DNA of 33,603 bases from NCBI GenBank assembly GCA_038532435.1, contig JBCBAP010000039.1:1-33603 (forward strand), given 5' to 3'. Under the pieces are notes generated by a model. That model was not told where the DNA came from. It made no database searches and was given only the letters and a program-made list of their open reading frames with translations. This document shows, piece by piece, positions 24,581-33,277 of this stretch (position 1 is the first letter of the stretch; each line of letters starts with the position of its first letter). Source of the DNA: JBCBAP01 sp038532435 (GTDB lineage Bacteria > Pseudomonadota > Alphaproteobacteria > Rhodobacterales > Rhodobacteraceae). The translations under genes and the position numbers were made by a program.

Positions 24581-24999
24581 GGCGTCCTCCCTGTTTCTGT
24601 TGATGAAATTGATATGGGGACAGAATGTCGCACAGGCGAGAGTGGTGGGGGACACGATCCATCACGGCTTCGGCAGGCGGTCGTGAATGGTCAGGAGGGC
24701 TTGGGCATCTGTCTCCGCTGACCCTCTTTGTCCGATCGGCACAGACCGCAAACCTGGGATCTGTGGGTTCCGGAGGGACAGCCCGGTTTGGCGTGTCCAG
24801 CCCACCTTCCACCATCGACAGGGATGGATCGACATGGAGTCGCGCCCGACAGCCGGACACGCAAGATGCGGGGGCGGCGGGATCTACCGGCGGTCAGCGC
24901 GCCCTTCCCGGTCTGTCGGTCGCCCGCGGAGGAGAGGTAGGCGGGCATTCACCCCGTCTCGGTTTTGCGGTAAGCCGCCCCGAGCCACAGGAGTTGCCC
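24581..24999. other. intergenic region between the small gene and pyrC
   Basis: About 420 bases between divergent genes. The short frames here lack ribosome sites and motifs; a long in-frame extension of pyrC through it is not supported. It should hold the pyrC promoter and the small-gene promoter. A TTGAT-GAAA-TTGAT direct repeat at 24600-24613 lies 19 bases upstream of the small gene's start. It is not the palindromic FNR box. I see no clear riboswitch or attenuator. Confidence 0.45.
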
Positions 25000-26037
25000 A
25001 TGCAGATCACCATCCCCCGCCCCGACGACTGGCACCTGCATCTGCGCGATGGGGATGTGCTGCGGGCGGTCCTGCCCGACAGCGCGCGGGACATGGCCCG
25101 CGCAATCATCATGCCGAACCTCGTGCCCCCGGTCGTCACCGGCGCACAGGCTGCCGCCTATCGGGAGCGGATCATGGCGGCGCTGCCGGAGGACATGTCC
25201 TTCGACCCGTTGATGACGCTCTACCTGACCGAAGACACGAACCCCGATGACGTTCGCATCGCTGCGGAAAGCGGGCGCATCACCGCGGTGAAGCTCTATC
25301 CGGCAGGGGCGACGACCAACTCCGCGTCCGGCGTGCACGATGTGGAGAAGGTGATCGGGGTGCTCGAAGCCATGGCGGAGATCGGCCTGCCGCTCTGCGT
25401 GCACGGGGAGGTCACCGATGGCGACATCGACATCTTCGATCGGGAGGCCGTCTTCATCGACCGCGTGCTCGATCCCCTGCGCCGTCGGGTGCCAGAGTTG
25501 CGGGTGGTCATGGAGCATGTGACGACGCGGGAGGGCATCGACTACGTGACCTCCTCGCAGCAGGGTCTCGGCGCGACGCTCACGGTTCAGCACCTGATGC
25601 TGAACCGCAACGCGATGCTGGTGGGCGGGATCAGGCCCCACTATTACTGCCTGCCGATCCTGAAGCGGGAGGAGCATCGGAGAGCGCTGCGCGCTGCAGC
25701 CACATCGGGGGATCCCCGGTTCTTCCTCGGGACCGACAGCGCGCCCCACGTGGATCCGACGAAGGAAACCGCCTGCGGTTGTGCAGGCGTCTACTCCGCG
25801 CCGGTCGCCCTCGCCTGCCTTGCGCAGGTATTCGAGGAGGAAGGCGCGCTCGACCATCTGGCGTCCTTCACCAGCAGGAACGGACCGGGCTTCTACGGCC
25901 TGCCCGTGAATGAGGAGGTGACGGTGCTGGAAAAGGTCGCGCCCTACAGGCCTGAACCCAAGATCGCCGCCGGGGACACCACGATCACGGTCTTCGACTC
26001 CGGCGCACCGCTCACCTGGCGGGTTGTGCGCGGCTGA
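25000..26037 (+). CDS. pyrC: dihydroorotase, PyrC class II
   Basis: 345 residues, almost the same length as E. coli PyrC. It cyclises carbamoyl-aspartate to dihydroorotate in pyrimidine synthesis. Zinc ligands are visible: DDWHLHLRDG (His12 and His14), the carboxylated Lys98 in AVKLYPAGATTNS, His in LCVHGE, His in MEHVTT and Asp in LGTDSAPH. The start ATG 25000 has CAGGAG 7 bases upstream; the in-frame frame opening at 24625 is not supported. It is followed after 135 bases by pyrE, the next-but-one enzyme of the pathway. Confidence 0.96.
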   Translation: MQITIPRPDDWHLHLRDGDVLRAVLPDSARDMARAIIMPNLVPPVVTGAQAAAYRERIMAALPEDMSFDPLMTLYLTEDTNPDDVRIAAESGRITAVKLYPAGATTNSASGVHDVEKVIGVLEAMAEIGLPLCVHGEVTDGDIDIFDREAVFIDRVLDPLRRRVPELRVVMEHVTTREGIDYVTSSQQGLGATLTVQHLMLNRNAMLVGGIRPHYYCLPILKREEHRRALRAAATSGDPRFFLGTDSAPHVDPTKETACGCAGVYSAPVALACLAQVFEEEGALDHLASFTSRNGPGFYGLPVNEEVTVLEKVAPYRPEPKIAAGDTTITVFDSGAPLTWRVVRG

Positions 26038-26172
26038 GGACGGAGCCTCCCGGCAGCATGCGTCTGTGGCTAGGGGGGGAGTTGCGGCCCGGCGAGGATT
26101 TCGCAGGCTTCGGGGTTTTCCCAAACGCGGCCCGGTGGTAGGAGCGCTCGACACAGCAAGGGAGGTCAGCGG

Positions 26173-26862
26173 ATGGGTCAGGGTGTGAGCGACACGGACA
26201 TGGCGCGGATCACGGCGCGGATGCTGCTGGAGATCGGGGCAGTGCATTTCCGGGCGGATGAGCCTTACAAGTTCACCTCCGGCCTCGCGTCCCCCGTCTA
26301 TATCGACTGCCGCAAGCTGATTTCCTACCCCCGGATCCGGTCCACACTGATGGATTTCGCCGTTGCGAAGCTCATGCGCACCGCAGGGTTCGAGGCGTTT
26401 GACGCGGTCGCGGGTGGCGAAACTGCTGGCATCCCCTTCGCCGCCTGGATCGCCGAACGCATGGGTCTGCCGATGCAGTATGTGCGCAAGAAGCCCAAGG
26501 GCTTTGGCCGGGATGCACAGATCGAGGGGGACATCCGGGAGGGGCAGCGCGTGCTCCTCGTCGAGGATCTGACCACCGATGGCGGTTCCAAGGTCAAGTT
26601 CGCAGAGGCGATCCGCACCGCGGGCGCGGTCTGCGACCACACCGTCGTGCTCTTCTACTACGACATCTTCAAGGATGCGCCGGCCAAGCTGCGGGAGAAG
26701 GGGCTGGAGCTCCACTATCTCGGCACCTGGTGGGATGTGCTGGCGGAGGCGCGGGCACAGGGCCTTTTTGATGCGGGCACGCTCGACGAGGTTGAGGCGT
26801 TCCTTAACGCGCCGTTGGAATGGTCCACGGCCCATGGCGGGGTCAGCCAGGCCGCAGTCTGA
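26173..26862 (+). CDS. pyrE: orotate phosphoribosyltransferase
   Basis: This 229-residue enzyme joins orotate and PRPP to form OMP. Landmarks: KFTSGLASPVYID (33-45), the catalytic loop KKPKGFG (106-112), and the PRPP motif VLLVEDLTTDGGS (127-139) with the two acidic residues. A GGGAGG ribosome site precedes the ATG. It is read with pyrC, as in other alphaproteobacteria. The stop overlaps the start of a palindrome that precedes the next, unrelated gene. Confidence 0.95.
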   Translation: MGQGVSDTDMARITARMLLEIGAVHFRADEPYKFTSGLASPVYIDCRKLISYPRIRSTLMDFAVAKLMRTAGFEAFDAVAGGETAGIPFAAWIAERMGLPMQYVRKKPKGFGRDAQIEGDIREGQRVLLVEDLTTDGGSKVKFAEAIRTAGAVCDHTVVLFYYDIFKDAPAKLREKGLELHYLGTWWDVLAEARAQGLFDAGTLDEVEAFLNAPLEWSTAHGGVSQAAV

Positions 26863-26863
26863 C

Positions 26864-26890
26864 ACCTCGGTAACACCTGTTACCTGAGGT
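26864..26890. promoter_or_regulatory. strong palindrome upstream of the cargo-like gene
   Basis: ACCTCGGTAACACCTGTTACC followed by TGAGGT is an inverted repeat of 12-base arms around a CC centre (one extra T in the right arm). The core GGTAACACCTGTTACC is a perfect 16-base palindrome. It lies 2 bases after the pyrE stop and 36 bases before the cargo-like gene's ATG. There is no T-run, so a regulator's operator is at least as likely as a terminator. Confidence 0.5.
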
Positions 26891-26926
26891 TGTGATAGGG
26901 TCCCCGGAACGGTCCGGAGGCCAGCA

Positions 26927-28411
26927 ATGCACCAAAGCGCCCGGCGCGCAGATCCGCAGACGATGCCCAACCGGCCCGCTGGTGCCCAGCGGGCGCCCGC
27001 GAATGAAGGGTTGGCCGGTCTGCAGGCGGCAGCGGACAGCAGCGCGCCGGTCCAGCGTGTCGCAGCTCTTCAGGCTGCCGCGGACGGCGTTATTCAGCGC
27101 AAGACCGTGGCGGAACTTGGCAACTATGCCCAGCCCGCACCGCAGAACGTTGATAGCGTGCGCACCGACTACGCGACACTCACCGTCGGGGCGACGCACA
27201 CGGGCGACATGTACCAGTTGATGGGAGCGAAGGCGCTTTTCCCCCGCCTGAACGTCCTTCTGTGGGGCGTAACCGTTTCGGACAACCATGCGACGGTGAA
27301 CTCGGCCTACCAGATCGCGAGCTACATCAACGACAGCCAGCACACCTACTACACTGCCGGGGGCAAGCCCGGGAACAACAAGCCGTCTCGGCAGGAGTAT
27401 GAGGGCCTGACCCACGGCAACGCGATCGGCTGGAACAAGTGGATCGACGAGGGTGGGTCGTCTTCGGTGATCCTCTACGCCACGGAAAACTCCAACAATG
27501 GAGGCAATACGGAACGTGCCGCGATGCGGACGGGCACGGCGCCGATCGGAAACGCTCAGGAAGAGCAGGCCTTCGACCAAGCGCTCACCCAGCACGGCTT
27601 CGCCGCGAACACGCCCTATATCATCGTGAATTTCCGGCGGTCCGGGCACAACGGTGGTACTGCACCGGCGCTCGACACCGGAACGACGGGTTATGCGGAC
27701 ATCATCGCGGAGGTCACTCAGCGCTTCAACAATGCCACTATCGTGCCGATGGGCGAGGTGCTGCCCGCGAATTTCCCGGCGCAGAACGCGAACCTGCACA
27801 ACTACTTCCTGTGGCCCGCGGTCGCCGGAGACCGGCGCAAGCAGGCGGGGCTGCTACGTTATCTCAACGAGAACTACAACGTCATCGGCGCCGTCGGCAT
27901 GCGCAGCGGTGTCATGGACGGGTTGGCGCTGGCCGGTTTCAAGATCCTGTCCATCGACATCTCGCCGGAGAAGCAGGGCAACACCTCAAAAGGGTGGGAG
28001 CGGGGGTCGAAGCTGGAGCGGGCGCTGGGCGCGAGCTATGGCCGTGCGTTCATCAAGGATGAGCGCCACAACGAAACAAACCTGCAGGACAATAACTGGG
28101 CCGGTGCCTTCAGCGCGACGGACAAGGCGACCATCGGATCCGCCGCCGATACCTTCTTCGCCAATCAGCAGCCCGCTGCTGGGACAAAGCATCCGAGCCA
28201 TCCGCTCAGCGTGCAGAGCCTGAACGCGCTCTTGATCCGGGTATCAAACCGCTACATGCGCGATCCCGGTGCGCAGCGGGATAACACCCACCCGCTGGAT
28301 CCAGCGGATAGGCGCATGATCAATATGCTCAACACCCTGTTGGCGAAAGACTACACGGCGGTGCCGAACGCGGCGAACTACCTGAATGTCTTCCGCAACG
28401 TGCTGCAGTAG
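26927..28411 (+). CDS. polymorphic-toxin/eCIS-cargo-like protein with LQ-repeat N-terminus
   Basis: 494 residues, ATG 26927 with GGAGG 7 bases upstream. The N-terminus (29-60) carries two repeats, LAGLQAAADSSAPVQR and VAALQAAADGVIQRK, that end in the VIQRK/VVQRK-type block I associate with cargo of extracellular contractile injection systems and DUF4157-type toxins. The body (about 80-400) has no family I can name with confidence. VGMRSGVMDGLALAGFKILS (323-342) recalls the sugar-nucleotide loop of GT-B glycosyltransferases, and NLHNYFLWP and PYIIVNFRRSGHNGG look well conserved. No signal peptide is present, which fits loading from the cytoplasm into a tail tube. Its convergent neighbour ends 7 bases downstream. 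Function is unknown. Confidence 0.6.
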   Translation: MHQSARRADPQTMPNRPAGAQRAPANEGLAGLQAAADSSAPVQRVAALQAAADGVIQRKTVAELGNYAQPAPQNVDSVRTDYATLTVGATHTGDMYQLMGAKALFPRLNVLLWGVTVSDNHATVNSAYQIASYINDSQHTYYTAGGKPGNNKPSRQEYEGLTHGNAIGWNKWIDEGGSSSVILYATENSNNGGNTERAAMRTGTAPIGNAQEEQAFDQALTQHGFAANTPYIIVNFRRSGHNGGTAPALDTGTTGYADIIAEVTQRFNNATIVPMGEVLPANFPAQNANLHNYFLWPAVAGDRRKQAGLLRYLNENYNVIGAVGMRSGVMDGLALAGFKILSIDISPEKQGNTSKGWERGSKLERALGASYGRAFIKDERHNETNLQDNNWAGAFSATDKATIGSAADTFFANQQPAAGTKHPSHPLSVQSLNALLIRVSNRYMRDPGAQRDNTHPLDPADRRMINMLNTLLAKDYTAVPNAANYLNVFRNVLQ

Positions 28412-28418
28412 AGCGCGG

Positions 28419-29072
28419 TTAGCCGGTCGGCGTGATCACGACCTCGACCCGGCGGTTCTGCGCCTGGCCCGCGGCACTCGCGTTGGTCGCGATCGGGAAG
28501 GATTCCCCGACGCCGGAGGTCACGATCCGGCTCGATGCCACACCTGCGCTGCGCAGGACGTTGGCAACGGCGAGTGCGCGCCGCTCCGACAGGGCCTGAT
28601 TGTAGGCCTCGTCGCCCACATTGTCCGTGTGGCCCGTGACCTCGATGCGGGAATTCGGGAATTCCTGCAGGTTCTGCGACAGGCGGATCAGGTCGTCGCG
28701 GAAGCTCGGCTTCACAACCGCACTGTCGAAGTCGAACGTGATCGACTCCGGCAGCGTGACGACGAGGTTCTGCCCGGTGTTCTCGATCTGCGCGCCGGAA
28801 CCCGCGAGATCCTCTTCAAGCGCGGCTTCCTGTGCGTCGAGGACGTTGCCGATGATGCCGCCGGTCAGGCCGCCCGCGACCGCCCCCACGGCGGCCCCGC
28901 GACGCTTGTCGTCGGACACGGCGGCCCCGAGGATACCCCCCGCAACCGCACCGGCAACCGCGCCTGTCGTGGTGCGGTTCACGCCCGTGGTCCCGTCCGG
29001 GTTCTGGGTGCAGGCCGCGAGCGCGATGGTGGACACGGCGATCGCCGCAATGGATTTGGTAGTCAGTGTCAT
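28419..29072 (-). CDS. OmpA-family lipoprotein with glycine-zipper region
   Basis: 217 residues. A lipobox LAAC (18-21) ends the signal peptide, so Cys21 should be lipid-modified. Then comes a glycine-zipper stretch (AVAGAVAGGILGAAVSD, and again AVGAVAGGLTGGIIG, about 38-77), and an OmpA-like C-terminal domain (about 100-217) with TGHTDNVGDEAYNQALSERR and a final RRVEVVI. The family anchors the outer membrane to peptidoglycan through diaminopimelate binding. Its 3' end meets the convergent cargo-like gene. The two small lipoproteins upstream are separate genes on the same strand. Confidence 0.93.
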   Translation of the reverse strand: MTLTTKSIAAIAVSTIALAACTQNPDGTTGVNRTTTGAVAGAVAGGILGAAVSDDKRRGAAVGAVAGGLTGGIIGNVLDAQEAALEEDLAGSGAQIENTGQNLVVTLPESITFDFDSAVVKPSFRDDLIRLSQNLQEFPNSRIEVTGHTDNVGDEAYNQALSERRALAVANVLRSAGVASSRIVTSGVGESFPIATNASAAGQAQNRRVEVVITPTG

Positions 29073-29247
29073 GTGTCAGTCTCCCCTCAACTGTGCCCTC
29101 TCATATAGAGGATCGCGTCAGTGGCCAAACGACACGAAGCCGTGAGAGAGCCGTTATGTGGGGAAAATTCACGAAAGCGTTCGCGGACGCCGGGTCAACG
29201 CCCCGGATTTGCAATATCCCGAAGTCTTGCGTGAACGAAACCTGACC

Positions 29248-29592
29248 TCAGTCCGGCAGATCCGCAGGTGCGGTCACCGACGTCGGGCCGTTGGGGAAGG
29301 GGGCGACGCGGCTTGGCGCCTCCGGTTCGGGGGAAAAGAAGACGAAGATCCGGCTGCCCGATGCGTCGTAAATGTTGTCGTCGCCTAGATCGAGGCGCCG
29401 CGCCTCCCGCTTGCCACGGACGATGGCGCTCTGGCTGTCGCGATCGTTGATCTCGAAGGCGCACGGCGTCACGCAGCGCCGCCCGTCGATCAGCCGGACC
29501 TCTGCCCCCGCGGGGTCCGACACGAATTCGACGCGGTTGTCGCCGCATGCGGCGAGAAGCAGGAGGAGCCCGGAGCAGAGTGTCTTCTTCAT
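29248..29592 (-). CDS. small lipoprotein with PEGA-like repeat (copy 1)
   Basis: 114 residues starting at ATG 29592. The signal peptide is very short and ends in the lipobox LAAC (13-16), followed by a segment VEFVSDPAGAEVRL, then GRRCVTPCAFEIN, of PEGA-like beta-strand character with two Cys. The tail is Pro-rich. It shares this segment with the gene upstream. A longer open frame upstream is not supported by a ribosome site. Role unknown; probably an outer-membrane or periplasmic lipoprotein. Confidence 0.75.
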   Translation of the reverse strand: MKKTLCSGLLLLLAACGDNRVEFVSDPAGAEVRLIDGRRCVTPCAFEINDRDSQSAIVRGKREARRLDLGDDNIYDASGSRIFVFFSPEPEAPSRVAPFPNGPTSVTAPADLPD

Positions 29593-29617
29593 TGCGGTCG
29601 TCCCCCTTCTGATCGGT

Positions 29618-30199
29618 CTAGCGCGTGTAGTACCGCGACTGTGTGCAGGGATTGTACTCCGTGCGGTTGGTTTGGTCGATCCGCTGGTCCCAGCCCGCAT
29701 CGCAATAGCTCAGGCGAACATCCTCCGGGATGGCGGACAGCGATGCCCCTTCGTAGAACGAAAGACCGGCGGGCGTGTCCGTGCGGTCGGTGAAGGTGAC
29801 GCCCGTCCCGGTCGACGGGATACGGTCAGCGCCGACGAAATCGACCTCCACCTCATCCCGGTCCAGTTCGAACATCGCACCGGTCACCGCGTCGATGATG
29901 ATCCCGACGCCCCCGAAGAGCAGGACGTTGGAGACGAGGACACCCGCGCTCGCGATGCCGAACGTGCTGTCGATGTCCACCGGTTCGCTCTGACCGTCGA
30001 GCGATACCCGTCCGTCGTGATTGTCGTTGCGGTCGAGCCGCAGGGCGCACGGCGTGATGCAGCGCTGTCCGTTGGACATGAGAACCTGCGCGCCGGAAGG
30101 TTCAGAGGTGAAGCTGACATCCTGGTCTCCGCCACGAACGATTGATCCGCACGCGCCCAGAAGGCTCGCCGCGCAGAGAAGTGAAATGGAAGTCTTCAA
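29618..30199 (-). CDS. lipoprotein with PEGA-like repeat (copy 2)
   Basis: 193 residues if translation starts at TTG 30199, which gives an ideal lipoprotein signal (KTSISLLCAASLLGAC, lipobox LGAC) with GGGGGCC just upstream; the frame is open from 30271. The mature part starts with VSFTSEPSGAQVLMSNGQ and RCITPCAL, clearly paralogous to copy 1. A hydrophobic, glycine-rich segment (VSNVLLFGGVGIIIDAVTGA, about residues 85-104) follows, so it may insert into or cross a membrane. The two genes are 25 bases apart and likely one operon. Function is unknown. Confidence 0.7.
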   Translation of the reverse strand: MKTSISLLCAASLLGACGSIVRGGDQDVSFTSEPSGAQVLMSNGQRCITPCALRLDRNDNHDGRVSLDGQSEPVDIDSTFGIASAGVLVSNVLLFGGVGIIIDAVTGAMFELDRDEVEVDFVGADRIPSTGTGVTFTDRTDTPAGLSFYEGASLSAIPEDVRLSYCDAGWDQRIDQTNRTEYNPCTQSRYYTR

Positions 30200-30271
30200 T
30201 GTGGCCCCCGCCGTCTGATCTGAAACATCGTGGCGATAGGCGGTGAAGGTGGCGAGAATTTGGCCGGTCAA

Positions 30272-31246
30272 TCAGCTCCGCAACTCGTCCATGATCGAGA
30301 CGAGTTCCGCCGCGATGCCCGGTTCGCTGAGCGCGTGTCCCGCCGTCCGCACCATGCGCAGCTCGCTGTCCGGCCACGCCCGGTTGAGATCGTAGGCGGA
30401 ACGGGGCGGGCAGATCATGTCGTAGCGGCCCTGCACGATGTAGCCCGGAATGCCCTTGAGCCGGTCGACACTGTTGAGGATGTGCCGATCCTCCTCAAGC
30501 CAGCCCTGATTGGTGAAATAGTGGTTCTCGATCCGGCTGAACGCACGCGCGTACTCCCCGGATCCGCCGGAGGAGCGGCCGTTGCCGTCGAGGGCGGCGA
30601 GATTGGATTCCCACGCCGCCCAGGCGCGGGCGTAGCGCACCTGCTCCGCCCGATCGCTGCCGAACAGGCGGCGGTGATAGGCGGCGATCATGTCTCCGCG
30701 TTCCCCCTCGGGCACGAGAGCGGCAAACCGTTCCCATTCGTCGGGCCAGAACTGGCCTGCGCCCCCGTTGTAGAACCAGTCGAGCTCCCGCCGCATCATC
30801 AGGAACACACCGCGCAGGATGAGGCCCATGACGCGCTCCGGATGGGTCTCTGCATAGAGCAGCGCCAGCGTCGCTCCCCAGGAGCCGCCGAAGACAAACC
30901 AGCGGTCGATGCCCAGATGCTCCCGGATCCGTTCGATGTCCGCCACAAGATCCCAGGTCGTGTTACCGTCAACCTCTGCATGGGGCGTGGAGCGTCCGCA
31001 CCCGCGCTGATCGAACAGCACAGCACGGTAGTGGGACGGGTCGAAGAAGCGTCGCATCGCCGGGCTGCACCCGCCCCCGGGTCCGCCATGAAGCACGACC
31101 ACCGGCACGCCCCGCACCGTACCGGACTGTTCGATGTAGAGCCTGTGCCCGCCCGGCACATCCATGTAGAGCTGCGCGAAGGGTTCGCGGCCCGGATAAA
31201 GGTTGCGCCGAGGTGACGCGCCTGATGGATGTGCGTTTTCTCTCAT
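30272..31246 (-). CDS. pip: proline iminopeptidase (S33)
   Basis: 324 residues of the alpha/beta-hydrolase fold, S33 family. Motifs: VVVLHGGPGGGCSP (oxyanion region, 49-62), FDQRGCGRS (78-86), and FGGSWGATLALLYAE with the nucleophile Ser122. The family removes N-terminal proline from peptides in the cytoplasm. I chose ATG 31246; longer upstream extension is a frame artefact. It is divergent from ubiG across 64 bases. The catalytic Asp and His are in the C-terminal QGRYDMICPP and AGHALSEPG segments. Confidence 0.93.
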   Translation of the reverse strand: MRENAHPSGASPRRNLYPGREPFAQLYMDVPGGHRLYIEQSGTVRGVPVVVLHGGPGGGCSPAMRRFFDPSHYRAVLFDQRGCGRSTPHAEVDGNTTWDLVADIERIREHLGIDRWFVFGGSWGATLALLYAETHPERVMGLILRGVFLMMRRELDWFYNGGAGQFWPDEWERFAALVPEGERGDMIAAYHRRLFGSDRAEQVRYARAWAAWESNLAALDGNGRSSGGSGEYARAFSRIENHYFTNQGWLEEDRHILNSVDRLKGIPGYIVQGRYDMICPPRSAYDLNRAWPDSELRMVRTAGHALSEPGIAAELVSIMDELRS

Positions 31247-31310
31247 GATCGCACTATGTCCTAATGCGAACCGGATGGAAATCCACGCCACCAGTGAAAA
31301 AGACGAGGCC

Positions 31311-32057
31311 ATGATGACCGCAACCAGCACCATCGACGCGGGCGAGATCGCGAAGTTTGAAGCCATGGCGGCGGAGTGGTGGGACACTCAGGGCAAATTC
31401 AAGCCGCTGCACATGCTCAACCCCACCCGGCTCGATTACATCACCCGCCAGATCGCCTCCGAATTCGGGCGCAACCTGTCGGATCCGTTGCCGTTCGCAG
31501 GGCTGCGGATTCTCGACATCGGCTGCGGTGGCGGGCTCCTGTCCGAGCCAATGGCGCGACTCGGTGCCGAGGTCGTCGGCGCGGATGCGGCGGAGCGGAA
31601 CATTCCCGTCGCGCGCATCCATGCGGAACAGTCGGGCCTCGATATCGACTACCGGCATACAACGGCGGAGGACCTCGCCGCGGCGGGGGAGGTCTTCGAT
31701 GTCGTCCTGAACATGGAAGTGGTCGAGCATGTGCCCGATCCCCAGGTCTATCTCGACGCTTGTGCGAGCCTTCTGAAGCCCGGCGGCCTGATGGTCTGCT
31801 CGACCCTCAACCGCAATCCCAAAAGCTTCGTCATGGCCATCATCGGCGCGGAATACGTGATGCGCTGGCTGCCGAAAGGCACCCACGAATGGTCGAAGTT
31901 CATCACACCTGACGAGCTTTACAGCTTCATTTCGAAGGCTGGACTGAACCCGGTCGACAAGACCGGCTTCATCTTCAATCCGGTCACATGGACCTGGGGC
32001 CTCTCCGCCCGAGACCTGAGCTGCAACTACGTCACGGCAAGCATAAAACCGAGCTGA
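31311..32057 (+). CDS. ubiG: ubiquinone biosynthesis O-methyltransferase UbiG
   Basis: 248 residues. SAM motif I RILDIGCGGGLLSEP (66-80), then MEVVEHVPDPQVYL and the UbiG signature FVMAIIGAEYVMRWLPKGTH and WSKFITPDEL. It makes both O-methylations in ubiquinone synthesis in the cytoplasm or at the inner membrane. ATG 31311 follows GAGGCC; ATG 31314 is equally possible and the ATG at 31275 is less likely. It is divergent from pip and is followed by a 557-base region without a recognised gene. Confidence 0.94.
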   Translation: MMTATSTIDAGEIAKFEAMAAEWWDTQGKFKPLHMLNPTRLDYITRQIASEFGRNLSDPLPFAGLRILDIGCGGGLLSEPMARLGAEVVGADAAERNIPVARIHAEQSGLDIDYRHTTAEDLAAAGEVFDVVLNMEVVEHVPDPQVYLDACASLLKPGGLMVCSTLNRNPKSFVMAIIGAEYVMRWLPKGTHEWSKFITPDELYSFISKAGLNPVDKTGFIFNPVTWTWGLSARDLSCNYVTASIKPS

Positions 32058-32614
32058 CGAAAGGGATGACGCGGGGTCTGGCCTGAGCTGGCAACCTCTC
32101 GCGCATCGGATCGGACCAGGCGATCCTTCGCACGGTGTCGAACCGGACTGCTTCGATCTGGTGCTCCGCGCGTGAGGCACTGAAGTCACGGCCCTCGAAC
32201 AGAGTTCGTCGCCATTAGGTAGCGGACAGGAGTTAAGCTGTGGCTGATCAGCGATTGATGCAGTCCGCTGCCTGTCCACCAGATCCGCTGCGTCGTTCGC
32301 CAGATCAAGGCGCGGCGTGCGCAGATGAATGCGGTCCATGAGGTGCAGGACCTTCCCGTCCCAGGCTCGGCAGGTGGTTCGTGAGGTCGCAGACATCGGA
32401 ATGCTGGCCTCGCGTGACCGATCAGTCGAGGTGGTGCGGTCTGCGGACATCGCCCCAATCAACGTGCTGAACTCTACCCTTGTCGGACATGCATTCGAAC
32501 CGACCGGTAGGCTCAAATCACAACGCCGCGCAAACGCACAAAGGTCACTCAATCAGCCACCTGTTCTCTCCTTTTGACAGATCCGATTTCGTTGATGCCC
32601 CTGGACGTGTCCGC
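32058..32614. other. region without recognised gene after ubiG
   Basis: 557 bases. Short open frames on both strands show no known motif or ribosome site. Transcription from ubiG and from the toxin remnant converges here. I looked for transposase fragments and att-like repeats and found none that I could support. Confidence 0.45.
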
Positions 32615-33277
32615 TCACCGTGTCGGGTCCAACCAGCGTCGTGAACTTGACCAAATCGTTCGGTCGATGCCCGCCGACTGCACCACCCACGTGCTTTTTG
32701 TCGATCCGTTCAGCATGCCCCAGAGCCTGGTGTTATAGGGGCCGGTGCCCCCGGTCGAGACCTTGTCCAAGAATGCGAATTGCCATTTGGAGTACTCTTT
32801 CTTGGCGTTGTACGACATGAAGTCACCCGCGTACGATGCAGCGTACGTATTGGCCAGAGTGCCCCGAAGCTTTGGTTTCAAGCGAACGGCACCCGTCGCT
32901 GGATTGCGTTGCCCAAATCGTGTCTCGATATCCAGCTTGGAGGGAAAGGTGTCGTCGATGTAGCTTCCGATCCACTTGAGCAGGCTTACGGTGGTATTGG
33001 ACGTTCCAACTGTCACTGCGTTGTTATGCTCGGCGTTCGCTTTCGCTTTCATCTTCGCGTGGGCGCCTCCGTACTTGGCCATGACTTTGTAGTCGACGAG
33101 GTTAAACGCATCCTTCTGCAACCAGGCCTGCACAGGATGTTCAACTTTTGCGGAAAGGACAGCGCGGGCGCTGCGGGTCATTGGAACCAGATTGTTGGCA
33201 ATTCCCAAGCACCCGATCTTATTGTTCAACAGATGGCCCAGCACCACATCCTCCGCCGTGTAGGGTGAGAGAAGTTA
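32615..33277 (-). pseudogene. toxin-like protein remnant, GHLLN nuclease-like C-terminal region, interrupted by a stop
   Basis: The frame after the TAA at 33277-33275 encodes about 219 residues to the stop at 32615. It starts LLSPYTAEDVVLGHLLNNKI and continues with GIANNLVPMTRSA and VEHPVQAWLQ. This resembles the GHLLN-x(n)-NLxPxTxxAN-x(n)-VE pattern that I associate with nuclease-like C-terminal domains of DUF4157-type and eCIS-associated toxins. The TAA lies in the same frame as an upstream reading frame (33278-33556) ending PKAFPTGWARVS, consistent with a nonsense mutation or sequencing error. The GTG at 33247 has no persuasive ribosome site. Three sampled 60-base lines averaged about 51% GC, clearly less than the rest of the window. 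Whether the gene is dead is unsettled. Confidence 0.55.

Noticed and set aside
24600..24613. TTGAT-GAAA-TTGAT as an FNR box
   Set aside because: The two half-sites are direct repeats, not the inverted TTGAT-N4-ATCAA needed for an FNR dimer.
24949..26970. 673-residue minus-strand frame
   Set aside because: It is antisense to pyrC and pyrE, both of which are unmistakable, and it carries no recognisable motif.
26927..28411. Glycosyltransferase as the firm call for this gene
   Set aside because: Only a short loop recalls GT-B enzymes; the full fold and a nucleotide-sugar site are not evident, so this was kept as a possibility only.
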